The notes under the pieces are model-generated. The model made no database searches, was not told where the DNA came from, and saw only the letters and a program-made list of their open reading frames with translations. This document shows positions 25,514 through 34,302 of a stretch of DNA of 64,000 bases, one piece after another. Origin of the DNA: Aureimonas ureilytica DSM 18598 = NBRC 106430 (lineage in GTDB: Bacteria > Pseudomonadota > Alphaproteobacteria > Rhizobiales > Rhizobiaceae); NCBI RefSeq assembly GCF_000382705.1, contig NZ_ARQE01000007.1, forward strand, positions 124,433 to 188,432, written 5' to 3'. Positions within the stretch are counted from its first letter, which is position 1. Each line of letters begins with the position of its first letter. A program made the translations under genes and the position numbers.

Positions 25514-26017
25514 TCAGCGGAGGCGGCGCAGGCGACGATGGGCCGTGCGCTCCAGAAGCGACAGGCTGTCCTGGATATGCGTGATCTCGCTCTGCGACAG
25601 GCTGGCCGTCAGCTCGGCGTCGATCTCTTCGCTGATCTCGGCGACCTTGCGGCACAGGGCGAGCCCCGCCGGCGTCAGCTCGAGAATGATGCGGCGCGCG
25701 TCGCTCTCGTCGAGAAGCCGCGTCACCAGCCCTTTTTCCACCAGCCGGTCGGCCGTCTTGGACACGGTGGAGGGTCGCACCGCCAGTTCGTCGGCGAGCG
25801 TCGAGACCGTCAGGCGCCCGCGTGGCACCAGCGCCAGGAGGAAGCGATCCTGCCCCGCCGCCAGCCCCAGCGCCGCCAATCGCAGCCCGAGCAGGGTCCG
25901 CACCGCATGGGCGGCCGAAAGGGTGGTCGAGAGGATCGAGTCCTGCTGGTGCGGTTGCGGCGCTCGGTCTGCCGAACCCAGCAACGTGCCATTGATATGG
26001 CCTGGCGTTAGACCCAT
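25514..26017 (-). CDS. MarR family transcriptional regulator
   Basis: A 167-residue MarR protein. The HTH segment LTVSTLADELAVRPSTVSKTADRLVEKGLVTR and the wing DESDARRIILELTPAGLALC are clear. I chose the ATG at 26015-26017 (MGLTPGHING) because AGAAGGAAG sits about 7 bp upstream; a longer frame adds 57 unlikely residues. It lies between two DUF6894 genes. Tandem TACGGT repeats upstream (26115-26131) may be its operator. Confidence 0.88.
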   Translation of the reverse strand: MGLTPGHINGTLLGSADRAPQPHQQDSILSTTLSAAHAVRTLLGLRLAALGLAAGQDRFLLALVPRGRLTVSTLADELAVRPSTVSKTADRLVEKGLVTRLLDESDARRIILELTPAGLALCRKVAEISEEIDAELTASLSQSEITHIQDSLSLLERTAHRRLRRLR

Positions 26018-26114
26018 TTTCGACTTCCTTCTGAGACGATACCGAAAGGACGCCGTATCGTTCTCGTTATATATATTTCGCCTTCCTTCGGATTTCGATG
26101 AAAGGACCGGTTCT

Positions 26115-26131
26115 GTACGGTCTCGTACGGT
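26115..26131. promoter_or_regulatory. Tandem GTACGGT repeats upstream of marR
   Basis: GTACGGT occurs at 26115-26121 and again at 26125-26131, ten bases apart, that is one helical turn. They lie about 100 bp upstream of the marR start. One-turn spacing suggests binding of a dimeric regulator, possibly the MarR protein itself. There is no direct evidence. Confidence 0.35.
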
Positions 26132-26261
26132 TCCGGCACGGTGTGGCGAAAAGAAGCGGGGACACGCGCCTTGGTGGCGGCGTCCCATGGTCGGCCGGAG
26201 GCTCGACGGGCCTATGTCAGCCCCGGTGTGACAGGGCGATCGGGCTTGGAGCTGTCGGGCA

Positions 26262-26516
26262 CTAGAGACCGTCCTTGGCGCTGCCGGGAAGGCGAAGCTG
26301 GCTTCGGAAGCTCACGCTATCCACGAAACGCCCCGTCTCGTCCCAGATCTCGATCGCTTCCCCATCCAGAACGTCGCCGCGCCGCAGCCGTTCCGCCAGA
26401 AGCTCGCGGACGCATCGAACCGCTTCCCGGCGTGCCGCGTCCAGATCCGGGAATTCCTCGCCCTCGAAATCTTCGATCAGCACGTCGCCGTTTCGGATAT
26501 GAAGATAATAGCGCAT
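26262..26516 (-). CDS. DUF6894 family small protein (second copy)
   Basis: An 84-residue protein beginning MRYYLHIRNGDVLIEDFEGEEF, with the acidic DLDAARREAVRCVRELLAERL helix and the late IEIWDETGRFVDSVSF strand, matching the first DUF6894 copy 0.8 kb away. The start is the ATG at 26514-26516. Function unknown. Two divergent copies around a MarR gene suggest an old duplication. Confidence 0.78.
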   Translation of the reverse strand: MRYYLHIRNGDVLIEDFEGEEFPDLDAARREAVRCVRELLAERLRRGDVLDGEAIEIWDETGRFVDSVSFRSQLRLPGSAKDGL

Positions 26517-26823
26517 GATCTTCCCGGTCTGCTCTCGTACCGGCAGATAGGAATCTCACCCGGCCCAAGCATCGTCCCGGGGTGCAAAGCCGCCCTTATT
26601 GGGGCCGAATGGTGATTTAAATAAGTAGTCAGGCGCAAACCCATCGGGCATTCAGCGCCGGAGCCTTCGAGGCTGCGACATCGACGCGCGATTTCGGTTT
26701 GAATGTCAGAAGCGTACATTGCCCTCGCGCGGTCTAGAGGCGCGCGCGCGGTTCCCACATAAGCGGGTTGGGCGCAACGTCGGACCCTACGAGGTCCCGG
26801 CTCAGCCCGAAGGAGCCTGCCCC
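26517..26823. other. 307-bp spacer between DUF6894 and Crp/Fnr genes
   Basis: No gene is visible. The only notable element is an A+T-rich patch with ATTTAAAT at 26615-26622 in the middle of the spacer, which may belong to the promoter of either divergent gene. Confidence 0.5.
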
Positions 26824-27558
26824 ATGCCGCCGTCCCTGTCCACCGCCCCTCGCAACCTGCTTCTGTCCGTTCTGCCGCGCGAAAGCCTCGCACGTCTGGA
26901 GCCGCATCTGGAGCCGGTGGACCTGCCGGTGAAGATGCTTCTGGTGGAGGAACGCGCGCCCACCCCCTATGTTCATTTCCTCGAATCCGGCCTCGCCTCC
27001 ATGGTGGCCCGCAGCCTTCCCGAGGGCGAGGAGATCGAGGTCGGCCATATCGGGCGCGAGGGCATGGCGGGCTTCCATCTGGCGCATGGCGTGGACACGA
27101 CGCCGCACCGCACCTTCATGCAGGTGGGCGGGCACGGCCTGCGCTTGGCCGGCGAGGTGCTGACGCGGGCGCTCTCCGAGGACGAGACGCTGCGCTCGCT
27201 GCTTCTGCGCTACATCCACACCTACGAGGTGCAACTCTCGCAGTCGGCGCTCGCCAACGGGCGCTACAACATCAACGAGCGGCTGGCGCGCTGGCTCCTC
27301 ATGTCGCAGGACCGGCTGGAATCCGACGACCTGCCCCTGACGCACGAGTTCCTGGCCCTGATGCTCGGCGTGCGCCGCTCGGGCGTCACCAACGAAATCC
27401 ACATTCTGGAAGGCGTCGGGCTCATCAAGGCGACGCGGGCGCGCATCCAGATCCTGAACCGGGCCGGGCTGGAGGATCTGGCGGGCGGCTGCTACGGTGT
27501 GCCGGAAAGCGAATATGACCGGCTGATCGGCGTGTCGCTCGCGCGCAGCGCGTCCTGA
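26824..27558 (+). CDS. Crp/Fnr family transcriptional regulator
   Basis: A 244-residue regulator with an N-terminal cyclic-nucleotide-binding-like barrel (PYVHFLESGLASMVARSLPEGEEIEVGHIGREGMAG) and a C-terminal winged helix (LPLTHEFLALMLGVRRSGVTNEIHILEGVGLIKATR). It has no cysteine cluster of the Fnr type, so it is not an oxygen sensor of that kind. Short CRP-like proteins of this type are common in Rhizobiales and often lack a known ligand. The ATG at 26824 begins MPPSL; 35 further upstream codons read like non-coding sequence. Confidence 0.88.
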   Translation: MPPSLSTAPRNLLLSVLPRESLARLEPHLEPVDLPVKMLLVEERAPTPYVHFLESGLASMVARSLPEGEEIEVGHIGREGMAGFHLAHGVDTTPHRTFMQVGGHGLRLAGEVLTRALSEDETLRSLLLRYIHTYEVQLSQSALANGRYNINERLARWLLMSQDRLESDDLPLTHEFLALMLGVRRSGVTNEIHILEGVGLIKATRARIQILNRAGLEDLAGGCYGVPESEYDRLIGVSLARSAS

Positions 27559-27687
27559 CGGACCGCCGTCGCGCGCCATTCGCGCAAGGCCGATCCATCG
27601 GCGGCCGATCCGCGCCGGGATCGCGCAGGACCATGCCCTCGCAGCCGCGTTAGTTTCATACCCACCCAATTAGGTTTGTTGCGCCTA

Positions 27688-27714
27688 CAAGCATTGCTTG
27701 CGGGATCGTACGAT
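27688..27714. promoter_or_regulatory. Two small palindromes upstream of the PAS gene
   Basis: CAAGCATTGCTTG (27688-27700) is a perfect 6+1+6 inverted repeat, and ATCGTACGAT (27705-27714) is a perfect 10-bp palindrome just after it. A TTGACA box follows at 27716-27721. This is a plausible regulated promoter for the PAS gene 40-60 bp downstream; the -10 box is not convincing. Confidence 0.4.
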
Positions 27715-27759
27715 TTTGACATTCTAAGTTGGCCGTATGATCGAAGGGTGCCTTGAGCC

Positions 27760-28296
27760 GTGAATGTCATGCACGCGAACCATCAATGTGCCGTGGTCGG
27801 GGTCTGGAGCGGCCGGTTTCGGACGGGGCTGGTCTATGCCGACGAGGCCGTGCGGGACCTTTACGGCCTGTCCGCCGAGACGGAAGGCGCGTTTCCGCTG
27901 GAAACGCTCCTGCGCAACGTTCATCCCGACGACCGCTCGCGCCTTCGCGCCGACATGGCCCGCTCGGCGGCCGTGGGCCTGCCCTTCTTCACGACCTACC
28001 GGGTGAAGACGCTCTATGGCGTGCGGCGCGTGGCGACCGCCGGCCAATGCTTTCTGGGCGAGGAGGGCCAGGCGGACCATTACCACGGCGTGACGATGGA
28101 GCCCGGCGTCTCCACCGAAGGCCGTTCCCCCACGGCGGAGGTTGTGGATCACCTCATCGCCGCCCGCGAAGCCGCCCATGCCGCCGACGAAACGCTGCTC
28201 GGCCGCCTGATCGAGGCGGTGATGCTGGAAGCGGGGCGGCGTCTCGCGGAGGGCCTCGCTCCGGCCGCGCCGGACGGGAGAGGCCGCGAGCCCTGA
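27760..28296 (+). CDS. Stand-alone small PAS-domain protein (paralogue A)
   Basis: A 178-residue soluble protein consisting of a PAS_3-type domain (residues ~10-115, with VHPDDRSRLRADMA and GVRRVATAGQCF). It is followed by a helical tail (residues 128-166) that begins VVDHLIAAREAA and contains LLGRLIEAVMLEAGRRLAEGL. There is no kinase, GGDEF or methyl-accepting domain, so it may be a sensory adaptor. It starts at the GTG at 27760; an ATG three codons later is possible. A paralogue with the same tail is encoded at 47470-48018. Confidence 0.75.
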   Translation: MNVMHANHQCAVVGVWSGRFRTGLVYADEAVRDLYGLSAETEGAFPLETLLRNVHPDDRSRLRADMARSAAVGLPFFTTYRVKTLYGVRRVATAGQCFLGEEGQADHYHGVTMEPGVSTEGRSPTAEVVDHLIAAREAAHAADETLLGRLIEAVMLEAGRRLAEGLAPAAPDGRGREP

Positions 28297-28353
28297 AGGC
28301 CCGAGGCCGCCGCACCCCCCGGGCGTTCGGGGCTCAAGCGAGCGCCGGGGCGC

Positions 28354-29853
28354 TCAGTTGGTGTCGATCCAGATCGCCTTGGTGTTGAGATAGCCGTCGA
28401 TCTGCTCGGCGCCGCCCTCGCGGCCGTAGCCGCTGGACTTGTACCCGCCGAAGGGCACGGCGGGGTCGAGCAGGTGATAGCCGTTGACGAAGACCGAGCC
28501 CGCCTGCAACGCGTTCGCGATGCGGTGCCCCTTGCCGATGTCGCGGGTGAAGACGCCGGCGGCAAGGCCATAGGGCGTGTCGTTGGCCCGCGCGATGACG
28601 TCGCCCACCTCCTCGAAACGCAGCGCCGAGATGACCGGGCCGAAGATTTCCTCGCGCGCGATCACCATGTCGTCCTCGACATCGGCGAAGATCGTGGGCT
28701 CGATGAAATTCCCGCCCGCGAGGTCGCCGTCGGTCAGCGCGCGCCCGCCGGTCAGGAGCTGCGCTCCGCCCTCGCGGCCCTGGCCGATATAGAACATGAT
28801 CTTGTCGAGCTGCCGGCGCGACACGACCGGGCCGATCTGCGTCTCGGCCCGCATTCCGTCGCCGATCCGCAAGGCCTTGGAGAAGGCGACGAGCCGCTGG
28901 AGGAACTCCTCGTGAACGGAGGCTTCCACGAAGAGGCGCGAGCCCGCGATGCAGATCTGGCCGGAATGGGCATAGACGGCCATGGCGGCGATCGGCACGG
29001 CCTTGTCGAGATCGGCATCGGCGCAGATGATGAGGGGCGACTTGCCGCCAAGCTCCAGCGACACGCGCTTCGGGCCGGTCGCCGAGGCCCGCACGATGGC
29101 CTGACCCGTGAGAGTCGAGCCGGTGAAGACGAGCTTGTTGACGTCCGGGTGCTCGGCGAGCGCCGCGCCGACGCTCGCGCCATATCCGGTCACGATATTG
29201 ACGACGCCGTCCGGCACGCCGGCCTCCGCCATGATCTCGGCGATCAGGAGCGGCGTCAGCGGCGCTTCCTCGGAGGGCTTGAGGACGATGGTGCAGCCGG
29301 TCGCGAGCGCCGGGCCGATCTTCCAGATCGAGGAGGCGGTCGGCGCGTTCCAGGGGATGATCGCGCCGACGACGCCCACCGGCTCGCGCACCGTCATCGA
29401 GAACACGTCGCCGGGGATCGAGTTCCGGATCGTGTCGCCGGTGATGGCAGTCGCCATGCCCGCGTAATAGCGCAGCATTCCGACGACCCGCAGCCGGTTG
29501 GCGCGGGTGCGGGTGATCGGCAGGCCCATGTCCTGCGTGTCGCAGGCGCTGATCTCCTCCCAATGCTTCTCGAAGAGATCGGCGATGCGAAGCAGGATCG
29601 CCTGCCGCTCGAAGGGCTTCATCCGGCTCCACGGGCCGTGGAAGGCCCGGCGCGCGGCCTTGACGGCGCGGTCCACGTCCTCCTTCGTGCCGGACGGGAC
29701 CGTGCCGAGCACCTGCCCGTTCGCCGGATTGCGCGTTTCCAGGCGCTCGCCCGAGACGCTGTCCACCCACTGCCCGTCGATGAACATGGGGCGGTGGCGC
29801 CCGTCGATCGGCTTGCGCAGCGCAAGGGTGGCGTTGGCGGCGGGCTCGGTCAT
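28354..29853 (-). CDS. NAD(P)+-dependent aldehyde dehydrogenase
   Basis: A 499-residue aldehyde dehydrogenase of the classical ALDH superfamily. It has the N-terminal GQWVDSVSGERLETRNPANG, the cofactor region GVVGAIIPWNAPTASSIWKIGPALATGC, the catalytic Glu in SLELGGKSP, the catalytic Cys in GQICIAGSRLFV, and the C-terminal REEIFGPVISALRFEE. It oxidises an unidentified aldehyde to the acid. It is divergent from a LysR gene 225 bp away, which is its likely regulator. Confidence 0.92.
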   Translation of the reverse strand: MTEPAANATLALRKPIDGRHRPMFIDGQWVDSVSGERLETRNPANGQVLGTVPSGTKEDVDRAVKAARRAFHGPWSRMKPFERQAILLRIADLFEKHWEEISACDTQDMGLPITRTRANRLRVVGMLRYYAGMATAITGDTIRNSIPGDVFSMTVREPVGVVGAIIPWNAPTASSIWKIGPALATGCTIVLKPSEEAPLTPLLIAEIMAEAGVPDGVVNIVTGYGASVGAALAEHPDVNKLVFTGSTLTGQAIVRASATGPKRVSLELGGKSPLIICADADLDKAVPIAAMAVYAHSGQICIAGSRLFVEASVHEEFLQRLVAFSKALRIGDGMRAETQIGPVVSRRQLDKIMFYIGQGREGGAQLLTGGRALTDGDLAGGNFIEPTIFADVEDDMVIAREEIFGPVISALRFEEVGDVIARANDTPYGLAAGVFTRDIGKGHRIANALQAGSVFVNGYHLLDPAVPFGGYKSSGYGREGGAEQIDGYLNTKAIWIDTN

Positions 29854-30078
29854 GGTCTTTGGTCCTTGTCGCTGATGTCGCTGGCTTTGCCCGTCGCGCG
29901 TCCTGGAAAGGCGCGGGGCTCGGCGTCTTGTCTGGTATCGGACGATCCCCTATCCGGGGACCGGCGCTCTCGATGGGCTGACGGGCGGGCTCGGGGCTGG
30001 AAGGCCCCACGAAACCACGAGCCGGCCCCGCGAGGTTTCAAAGGGCATTCCGAGGCGATCGGGCCTGAAAGGACGGCG

Positions 30079-30972
30079 GTGACGGCGATCAACCTCAAGC
30101 TTCTCCAGACCTTTCTCGCCGCCGTCGAAAGCGGCAGCTTCCGACAGGCCGCCAAGGACAGCAACCGTGCCCCTTCCGCCGTCAGCATGCAGATCCGCGA
30201 CCTCGAAGAGCAGATCGGGATCAGCCTGTTCATTCGCACGAAGCAGCGGACCGAGCTGACGCCGGAGGGGCAGATGCTCTACGAGTCCGTTTCGAAATCC
30301 ATGGGCGAAATCCGCGCCAGCGTCGATCACGTCGCCGATCTGGTCGCCCGGCGCAAGGGCCGCATTCGCATCGCCTGCGCGCCGACGCTGGCCTCCACCC
30401 GGCTCGGCGGCATCCTCGCCGCCTTCAAGCGCCGCTATCCGCACAGCCATGTCGAGGTGATCGAAGTGTCGCCGCAGGCGGCCCTCGCTCTGGTTCGCAA
30501 GCAGGAGGTCGAGTTCTATGTCGGGCCGGAGCTCGACGAGCCCGCCGACCTGTCCTTCGAGCCGATCCTCGAAGACCCGCTCTATGCCTGCGTCCCGCCC
30601 GAGTTCGACCGGGGCGGCGCATCGCTCCGCGTCGCCGAACTCGCCGATCATCCCCTGATCCTTCTCAACCGCACCACCGCCGCGCGGGCGCTGCTGGAGC
30701 GTCTGGCGCTTTCGGAGGGAACGCGCCTCGCCCCGCAATACGAGGTGGTGGGCAGTGCGACCGCGCTTTCGCTGGCGAAGGCGGGTCTTGGCATCTGCGT
30801 CCTTCCCCGCATCGCCATCGTGGACGCCGCGCCGCCCATTCGCGTCGTTCCGATCGCTTCCTCGCAAGCCCATCGCTGGATCGGCCTCCTCACCGCCCCC
30901 GGCAACGTCCCGCACAGCTATTGCGAGCGCTTGAAGGACATTTTCCGGGACGCCCTCACCGCGTCCGACTAG
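30079..30972 (+). CDS. LysR family transcriptional regulator
   Basis: A 297-residue LysR-type regulator. The N-terminal HTH is LKLLQTFLAAVESGSFRQAAKDSNRAPSAVSMQIRDLEEQIG, and the C-terminal effector domain runs from about residue 90. It starts at the GTG at 30079 with AAAGGA about 6 bp upstream. It is divergent from the aldehyde dehydrogenase gene and upstream of an SDR and a beta-decarboxylating dehydrogenase gene. It probably activates one or both of these in response to a small-molecule substrate. Confidence 0.9.
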   Translation: MTAINLKLLQTFLAAVESGSFRQAAKDSNRAPSAVSMQIRDLEEQIGISLFIRTKQRTELTPEGQMLYESVSKSMGEIRASVDHVADLVARRKGRIRIACAPTLASTRLGGILAAFKRRYPHSHVEVIEVSPQAALALVRKQEVEFYVGPELDEPADLSFEPILEDPLYACVPPEFDRGGASLRVAELADHPLILLNRTTAARALLERLALSEGTRLAPQYEVVGSATALSLAKAGLGICVLPRIAIVDAAPPIRVVPIASSQAHRWIGLLTAPGNVPHSYCERLKDIFRDALTASD

Positions 30973-31100
30973 CCACGCTTTCCCGGCTCTACGCCTGCGC
31001 CCCGTCGGTGTCAGGACGAAAAAAGGCGACGGCTGTTCAGTTTATCTGACTGCCCGCGCGCGCGACGATGGGCGATAGGACGGGGCAGGAGGACGCACCC

Positions 31101-31847
31101 ATGAGACTTTCTGGAAAGACCGCTATCGTCACCGGCGGCGGCTCGGGCTTCGGCGAGGGCATCGTTCGCAAGTTCGTGGCCGAGGGCGCCAAGGTCGTCC
31201 TGATGGATCGCGACATCGCCGCCGCCCGCCGCGTGGCGGAGGAGTTCGGCGAGGCGGTCGCCGCCATCGAGGGCGACGTCTCGCGGCTGGAGAGCTTCGA
31301 AGCCGCGCTCGAACTCGGCCAGTCGCGCTTCGGCGCGGTCGATATTCTCGTGAACAATGCCGGGGTCGGGCAGTCGCCGACGCCGCTGGAAGACGTCAGC
31401 GAAGAGCTGTTCGACCGCCTGGCCGCCGTCAACATGCGCTCGATCTTCAACGGCGCGCGGGCGCTCGTGCCCCATTTCAAGGCGAACGGGCGCGGCAACA
31501 TCCTGAACGTCGCCTCCACGGGCGGCATCTCGCCCCGGCCGAACCTCACCTGGTACAACGCCTCCAAGGGCTGGGCGATCGCGGCGACGCGCGGCATGGC
31601 GGTGGAACTCGCGCCCTTCGGCATCCGCGTCAACGCCATCAACCCCGTGGCCGGCGACACGCCGCTTCTCTCGACCTTCATCGGCGGCGACACCGACGAG
31701 ATCCGCGCGCGCATCGTCGCGACGATCCCGCTCGGCCGCCTTTCGACGCCCGCCGACATGGGCAACGCCGCCGCGTTCCTCTGCTCGGACGAAGCCAGCA
31801 TGATCACCGGCGTCGACCTTCTGGTCGATGGCGGCAAGTGCATCTGA
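31101..31847 (+). CDS. SDR family oxidoreductase
   Basis: A 248-residue short-chain dehydrogenase. It has TGGGSGFG near residue 13, NNAGVG near 86, catalytic YNASK at about 151-155, and an ending in GVDLLVDGGKCI. The ATG at 31101 has CAGGAGG about 8 bp upstream and decides the start over one 11 codons earlier. It lies 10 bp before the next dehydrogenase gene, so the two form an operon. They may act in sequence on a hydroxy acid or sugar acid. Confidence 0.9.
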   Translation: MRLSGKTAIVTGGGSGFGEGIVRKFVAEGAKVVLMDRDIAAARRVAEEFGEAVAAIEGDVSRLESFEAALELGQSRFGAVDILVNNAGVGQSPTPLEDVSEELFDRLAAVNMRSIFNGARALVPHFKANGRGNILNVASTGGISPRPNLTWYNASKGWAIAATRGMAVELAPFGIRVNAINPVAGDTPLLSTFIGGDTDEIRARIVATIPLGRLSTPADMGNAAAFLCSDEASMITGVDLLVDGGKCI

Positions 31848-31857
31848 GGAGAGTCCG

Positions 31858-32946
31858 ATGAAGCGCTACACCATCGCCGTCGTCCATGGGGACGGGATCG
31901 GCCCTGAAGTCTGCCGCGCCGCCGTTCGGGTCGTGGAGGCGGCGCTGGGTGCCGCATCCCCCCTCGCCTTCCGCGAATACGAGGCCGGCGCGGAGCTGTT
32001 CCTTCGCACTGGCGAGAGCTTCCCGGAGGCGAGCTTCGAGGGATGCCGTCAGGCCGACGCCATCCTGCACGGGGCCGGCGGTCTTCCGGGCGTCGTGCAT
32101 CCCGACGGGACGGAAGCCGGCCTCGACTTCACGCTGCGGCTTCGCTTCGATCTCGACCTTTTCGCCAATATCCGCCCGATCCGCCTGTATGAGGGCGTGC
32201 GCAGCCCGCTCCGGGACGTGAAGCCCGGCGACATCGACTATGTGATCCTGCGCGAGAACAGCGAGGGCCTCTACGCCGCGCGCGGCGGCGGCGCCCTGCT
32301 CCGGGGCGAGGTCGCGATCGATCCGCTCGTGCAGACGCGGCACGGCGTCGAGCGCATCGTGCGCAAGGCCTTCGAGCTCGCGCGCCAGTCCGATGGCGCG
32401 CCGCGCGACGGCGTGCGCCGCGTGACCTGCTGCGACAAGGCCAATGTGCTGCGAAGCTACGCCTTCTTCCGCTCGATCTTCGATCGCGTCGCCAAGGACT
32501 ATCCCGACATCGAGACGGAACACGCGCTGATCGACGCGATGGCGATGCATCTCGTCATGAAGCCCAGCCACTACAATGTCATCGTGACGGAAAACATGTT
32601 CGGCGACATCCTGTCCGATCTCGCGGCCGCCACGGTCGGGGGCATGGGCATGGCCCCTTCGGCGGAAGTCGGGCTCAGCAACGGCTTCTTCCAGGCCGCG
32701 CACGGCTCGGCGCCCGACATCGCCGGCAAGGGCATCGCCAACCCCTACGGCACGGTTCTCTCGGCGGCCTCCATGCTCGACTGGCTCGGCCATGGCCATG
32801 ATGATGCGAGGCTGAACGAGGCCGCGCGGCGCATCCGGGCCGCCGTCGAAACCTCGATCGGACGCGGGCTCCTCAGCGCCGATATCGGCGGCGCGTCGAG
32901 CACGGAGACGATCACGGCCGCGCTGTGCGAGGCCGTCGCAGCTTGA
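31858..32946 (+). CDS. Isocitrate/isopropylmalate/tartrate dehydrogenase family protein
   Basis: A 362-residue NAD(P)+- and metal-dependent beta-decarboxylating hydroxyacid dehydrogenase. It shows HGDGIGPEV at the N-terminus, VILRENSEGLYAARGGG, the catalytic Lys in CDKANVLRSY, the metal-site acids in EHALIDAMA and ENMFGDILSD, and the cofactor loop AAHGSAPDIAGKGIANP. Sequence alone does not separate tartrate/D-malate dehydrogenase from isopropylmalate dehydrogenase. The catabolic setting, with an SDR and two LysR regulators and no leuCD genes, favours tartrate, D-malate or a related acid. Confidence 0.88.
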   Translation: MKRYTIAVVHGDGIGPEVCRAAVRVVEAALGAASPLAFREYEAGAELFLRTGESFPEASFEGCRQADAILHGAGGLPGVVHPDGTEAGLDFTLRLRFDLDLFANIRPIRLYEGVRSPLRDVKPGDIDYVILRENSEGLYAARGGGALLRGEVAIDPLVQTRHGVERIVRKAFELARQSDGAPRDGVRRVTCCDKANVLRSYAFFRSIFDRVAKDYPDIETEHALIDAMAMHLVMKPSHYNVIVTENMFGDILSDLAAATVGGMGMAPSAEVGLSNGFFQAAHGSAPDIAGKGIANPYGTVLSAASMLDWLGHGHDDARLNEAARRIRAAVETSIGRGLLSADIGGASSTETITAALCEAVAA

Positions 32947-33039
32947 TCGTGACGCGGGGGGCGGGCGGCATTCGCCTGTCCGCCCCGCGCATCGGCCGAT
33001 CCTCGTCGCGCGCTCGCCCGGGGCGCTGGAAAGAAGCTC

Positions 33040-33948
33040 ATGCAGATCCGGTCGCTGATCTATTTCTACGAACTCGTCCGCTCCAAATCGATGCGGCAGG
33101 CGGCCCAGCGCCTCAACGTCGCGCCGACCGCGATCAGCCGGCAGGTCGCCAATCTCGAGCACCATTTCGGAACGCCGCTGGTGGACCGCGATCCGCGCGG
33201 CATCCGCCTGACGGCGGCGGGCGAGCTTCTGGCCGAGCGCCTGTCGCGCACCCTTCGCGATCTCGATCAGGTCTCGGTCTTCATCGACGACCTCAAGGGC
33301 CTGCGCCGGGGCGAGGTGAAGATCGTCACCAACGGGGCGCTGACCACGAGCATCCTGACCCCGGCCGTCGCCTCCTTCAGCGCGCTTTATCCGCAGGTCT
33401 CCTTCGACATCCGGACCCTGAGCGCGAGCGACGCGATCGACAAGCTCGCGCGGGCGGAAGCCGACCTCGCGCTCACCATGTTCACGCCGGCCCATTCCGA
33501 CGTGGTGGAGCGCCTCGGCGGCGCGGTCGAGAACATGGTGATCGTCGCCCCCAGCCATCCCCTCGCCAAGCTTCCGCATGTCACGCTCGCCGAGATCGCC
33601 GAATTTCCGCTCGCCATTCCCGACGAGAGCTTCGGCGCGCGCCAGGCGCTCGAACAGGGCGCGGCGCAGGCCGGGGTCGATCTCAACCGCCTCTTCGTCA
33701 CCAATTCGATCGAGATCCAGAAGGAACTCGGCCGCCGGGGTTCGGCCGCGCTGATTCTCCCGGCGCTCGCCGTCGCCCGCGAAATGGCGCTCGGCGAGCT
33801 TTGCGCCATCCCCATCCGGGGCGGCTGGCAGATCCGCACGCGCCTCGCCCTGTCGGTGACGCGCGACCGCGCCCTCCCCTTTGCCGCAGCCAAGCTCCTC
33901 AGCCATCTGGAGCAGCATCTCCACGCGCTGCTCGGCAAGGACGCCTGA
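33040..33948 (+). CDS. LysR family transcriptional regulator
   Basis: A 302-residue LysR-type regulator. The HTH begins LIYFYELVRSKSMRQAAQRLNVAPTAISRQVANLEHHFG, and the effector-binding domain follows from about residue 90 (GEVKIVTNGALTTSIL). It starts at the ATG at 33040, 93 bp after the dehydrogenase gene. It lies upstream of the peptide-type ABC operon on the same strand and may regulate that operon, the upstream pair, or both. Confidence 0.9.
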   Translation: MQIRSLIYFYELVRSKSMRQAAQRLNVAPTAISRQVANLEHHFGTPLVDRDPRGIRLTAAGELLAERLSRTLRDLDQVSVFIDDLKGLRRGEVKIVTNGALTTSILTPAVASFSALYPQVSFDIRTLSASDAIDKLARAEADLALTMFTPAHSDVVERLGGAVENMVIVAPSHPLAKLPHVTLAEIAEFPLAIPDESFGARQALEQGAAQAGVDLNRLFVTNSIEIQKELGRRGSAALILPALAVAREMALGELCAIPIRGGWQIRTRLALSVTRDRALPFAAAKLLSHLEQHLHALLGKDA

Positions 33949-34302
33949 GCCGCCCGCCTCAGCGAACGAACGGATGCCCGCACCGGCGCGGCACCGCCGC
34001 CGGCGAACACGCGCAGCCCGAAGTTTCTCCGTCATCAACCCGTCGCACGTCTGGGGTTTGGTTCGCCGCGCAAGGCCCCCGTACCGCGCTCGCGCCGGCT
34101 CGACATCGGGCCGGACGAGAGCGCGATCGCGCCCGCGCGGCTTTCGGCGGGACCGCGCCTTCGCGCGCCGTCGCTTGATCGTGTCTCGCTTTCCGCTACA
34201 CCCCAGGCCAGAAATAGGCATAGCCGAAACAGTCGCGACATTGTTCACTCGCGACAGGCTGTCACGCGGCCCACAGCCCGAACGATCTTGGAGGATCAGG
34301 TC
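33949..34302. promoter_or_regulatory. 354-bp spacer upstream of the second ABC operon
   Basis: No gene is visible. Two direct repeats TCGCGACA lie at 34233-34240 and 34249-34256, 16 bp apart and about 50-70 bp before the binding-protein gene. They are a candidate LysR or other regulator site. No clear sigma70 promoter could be picked out. Confidence 0.4.
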
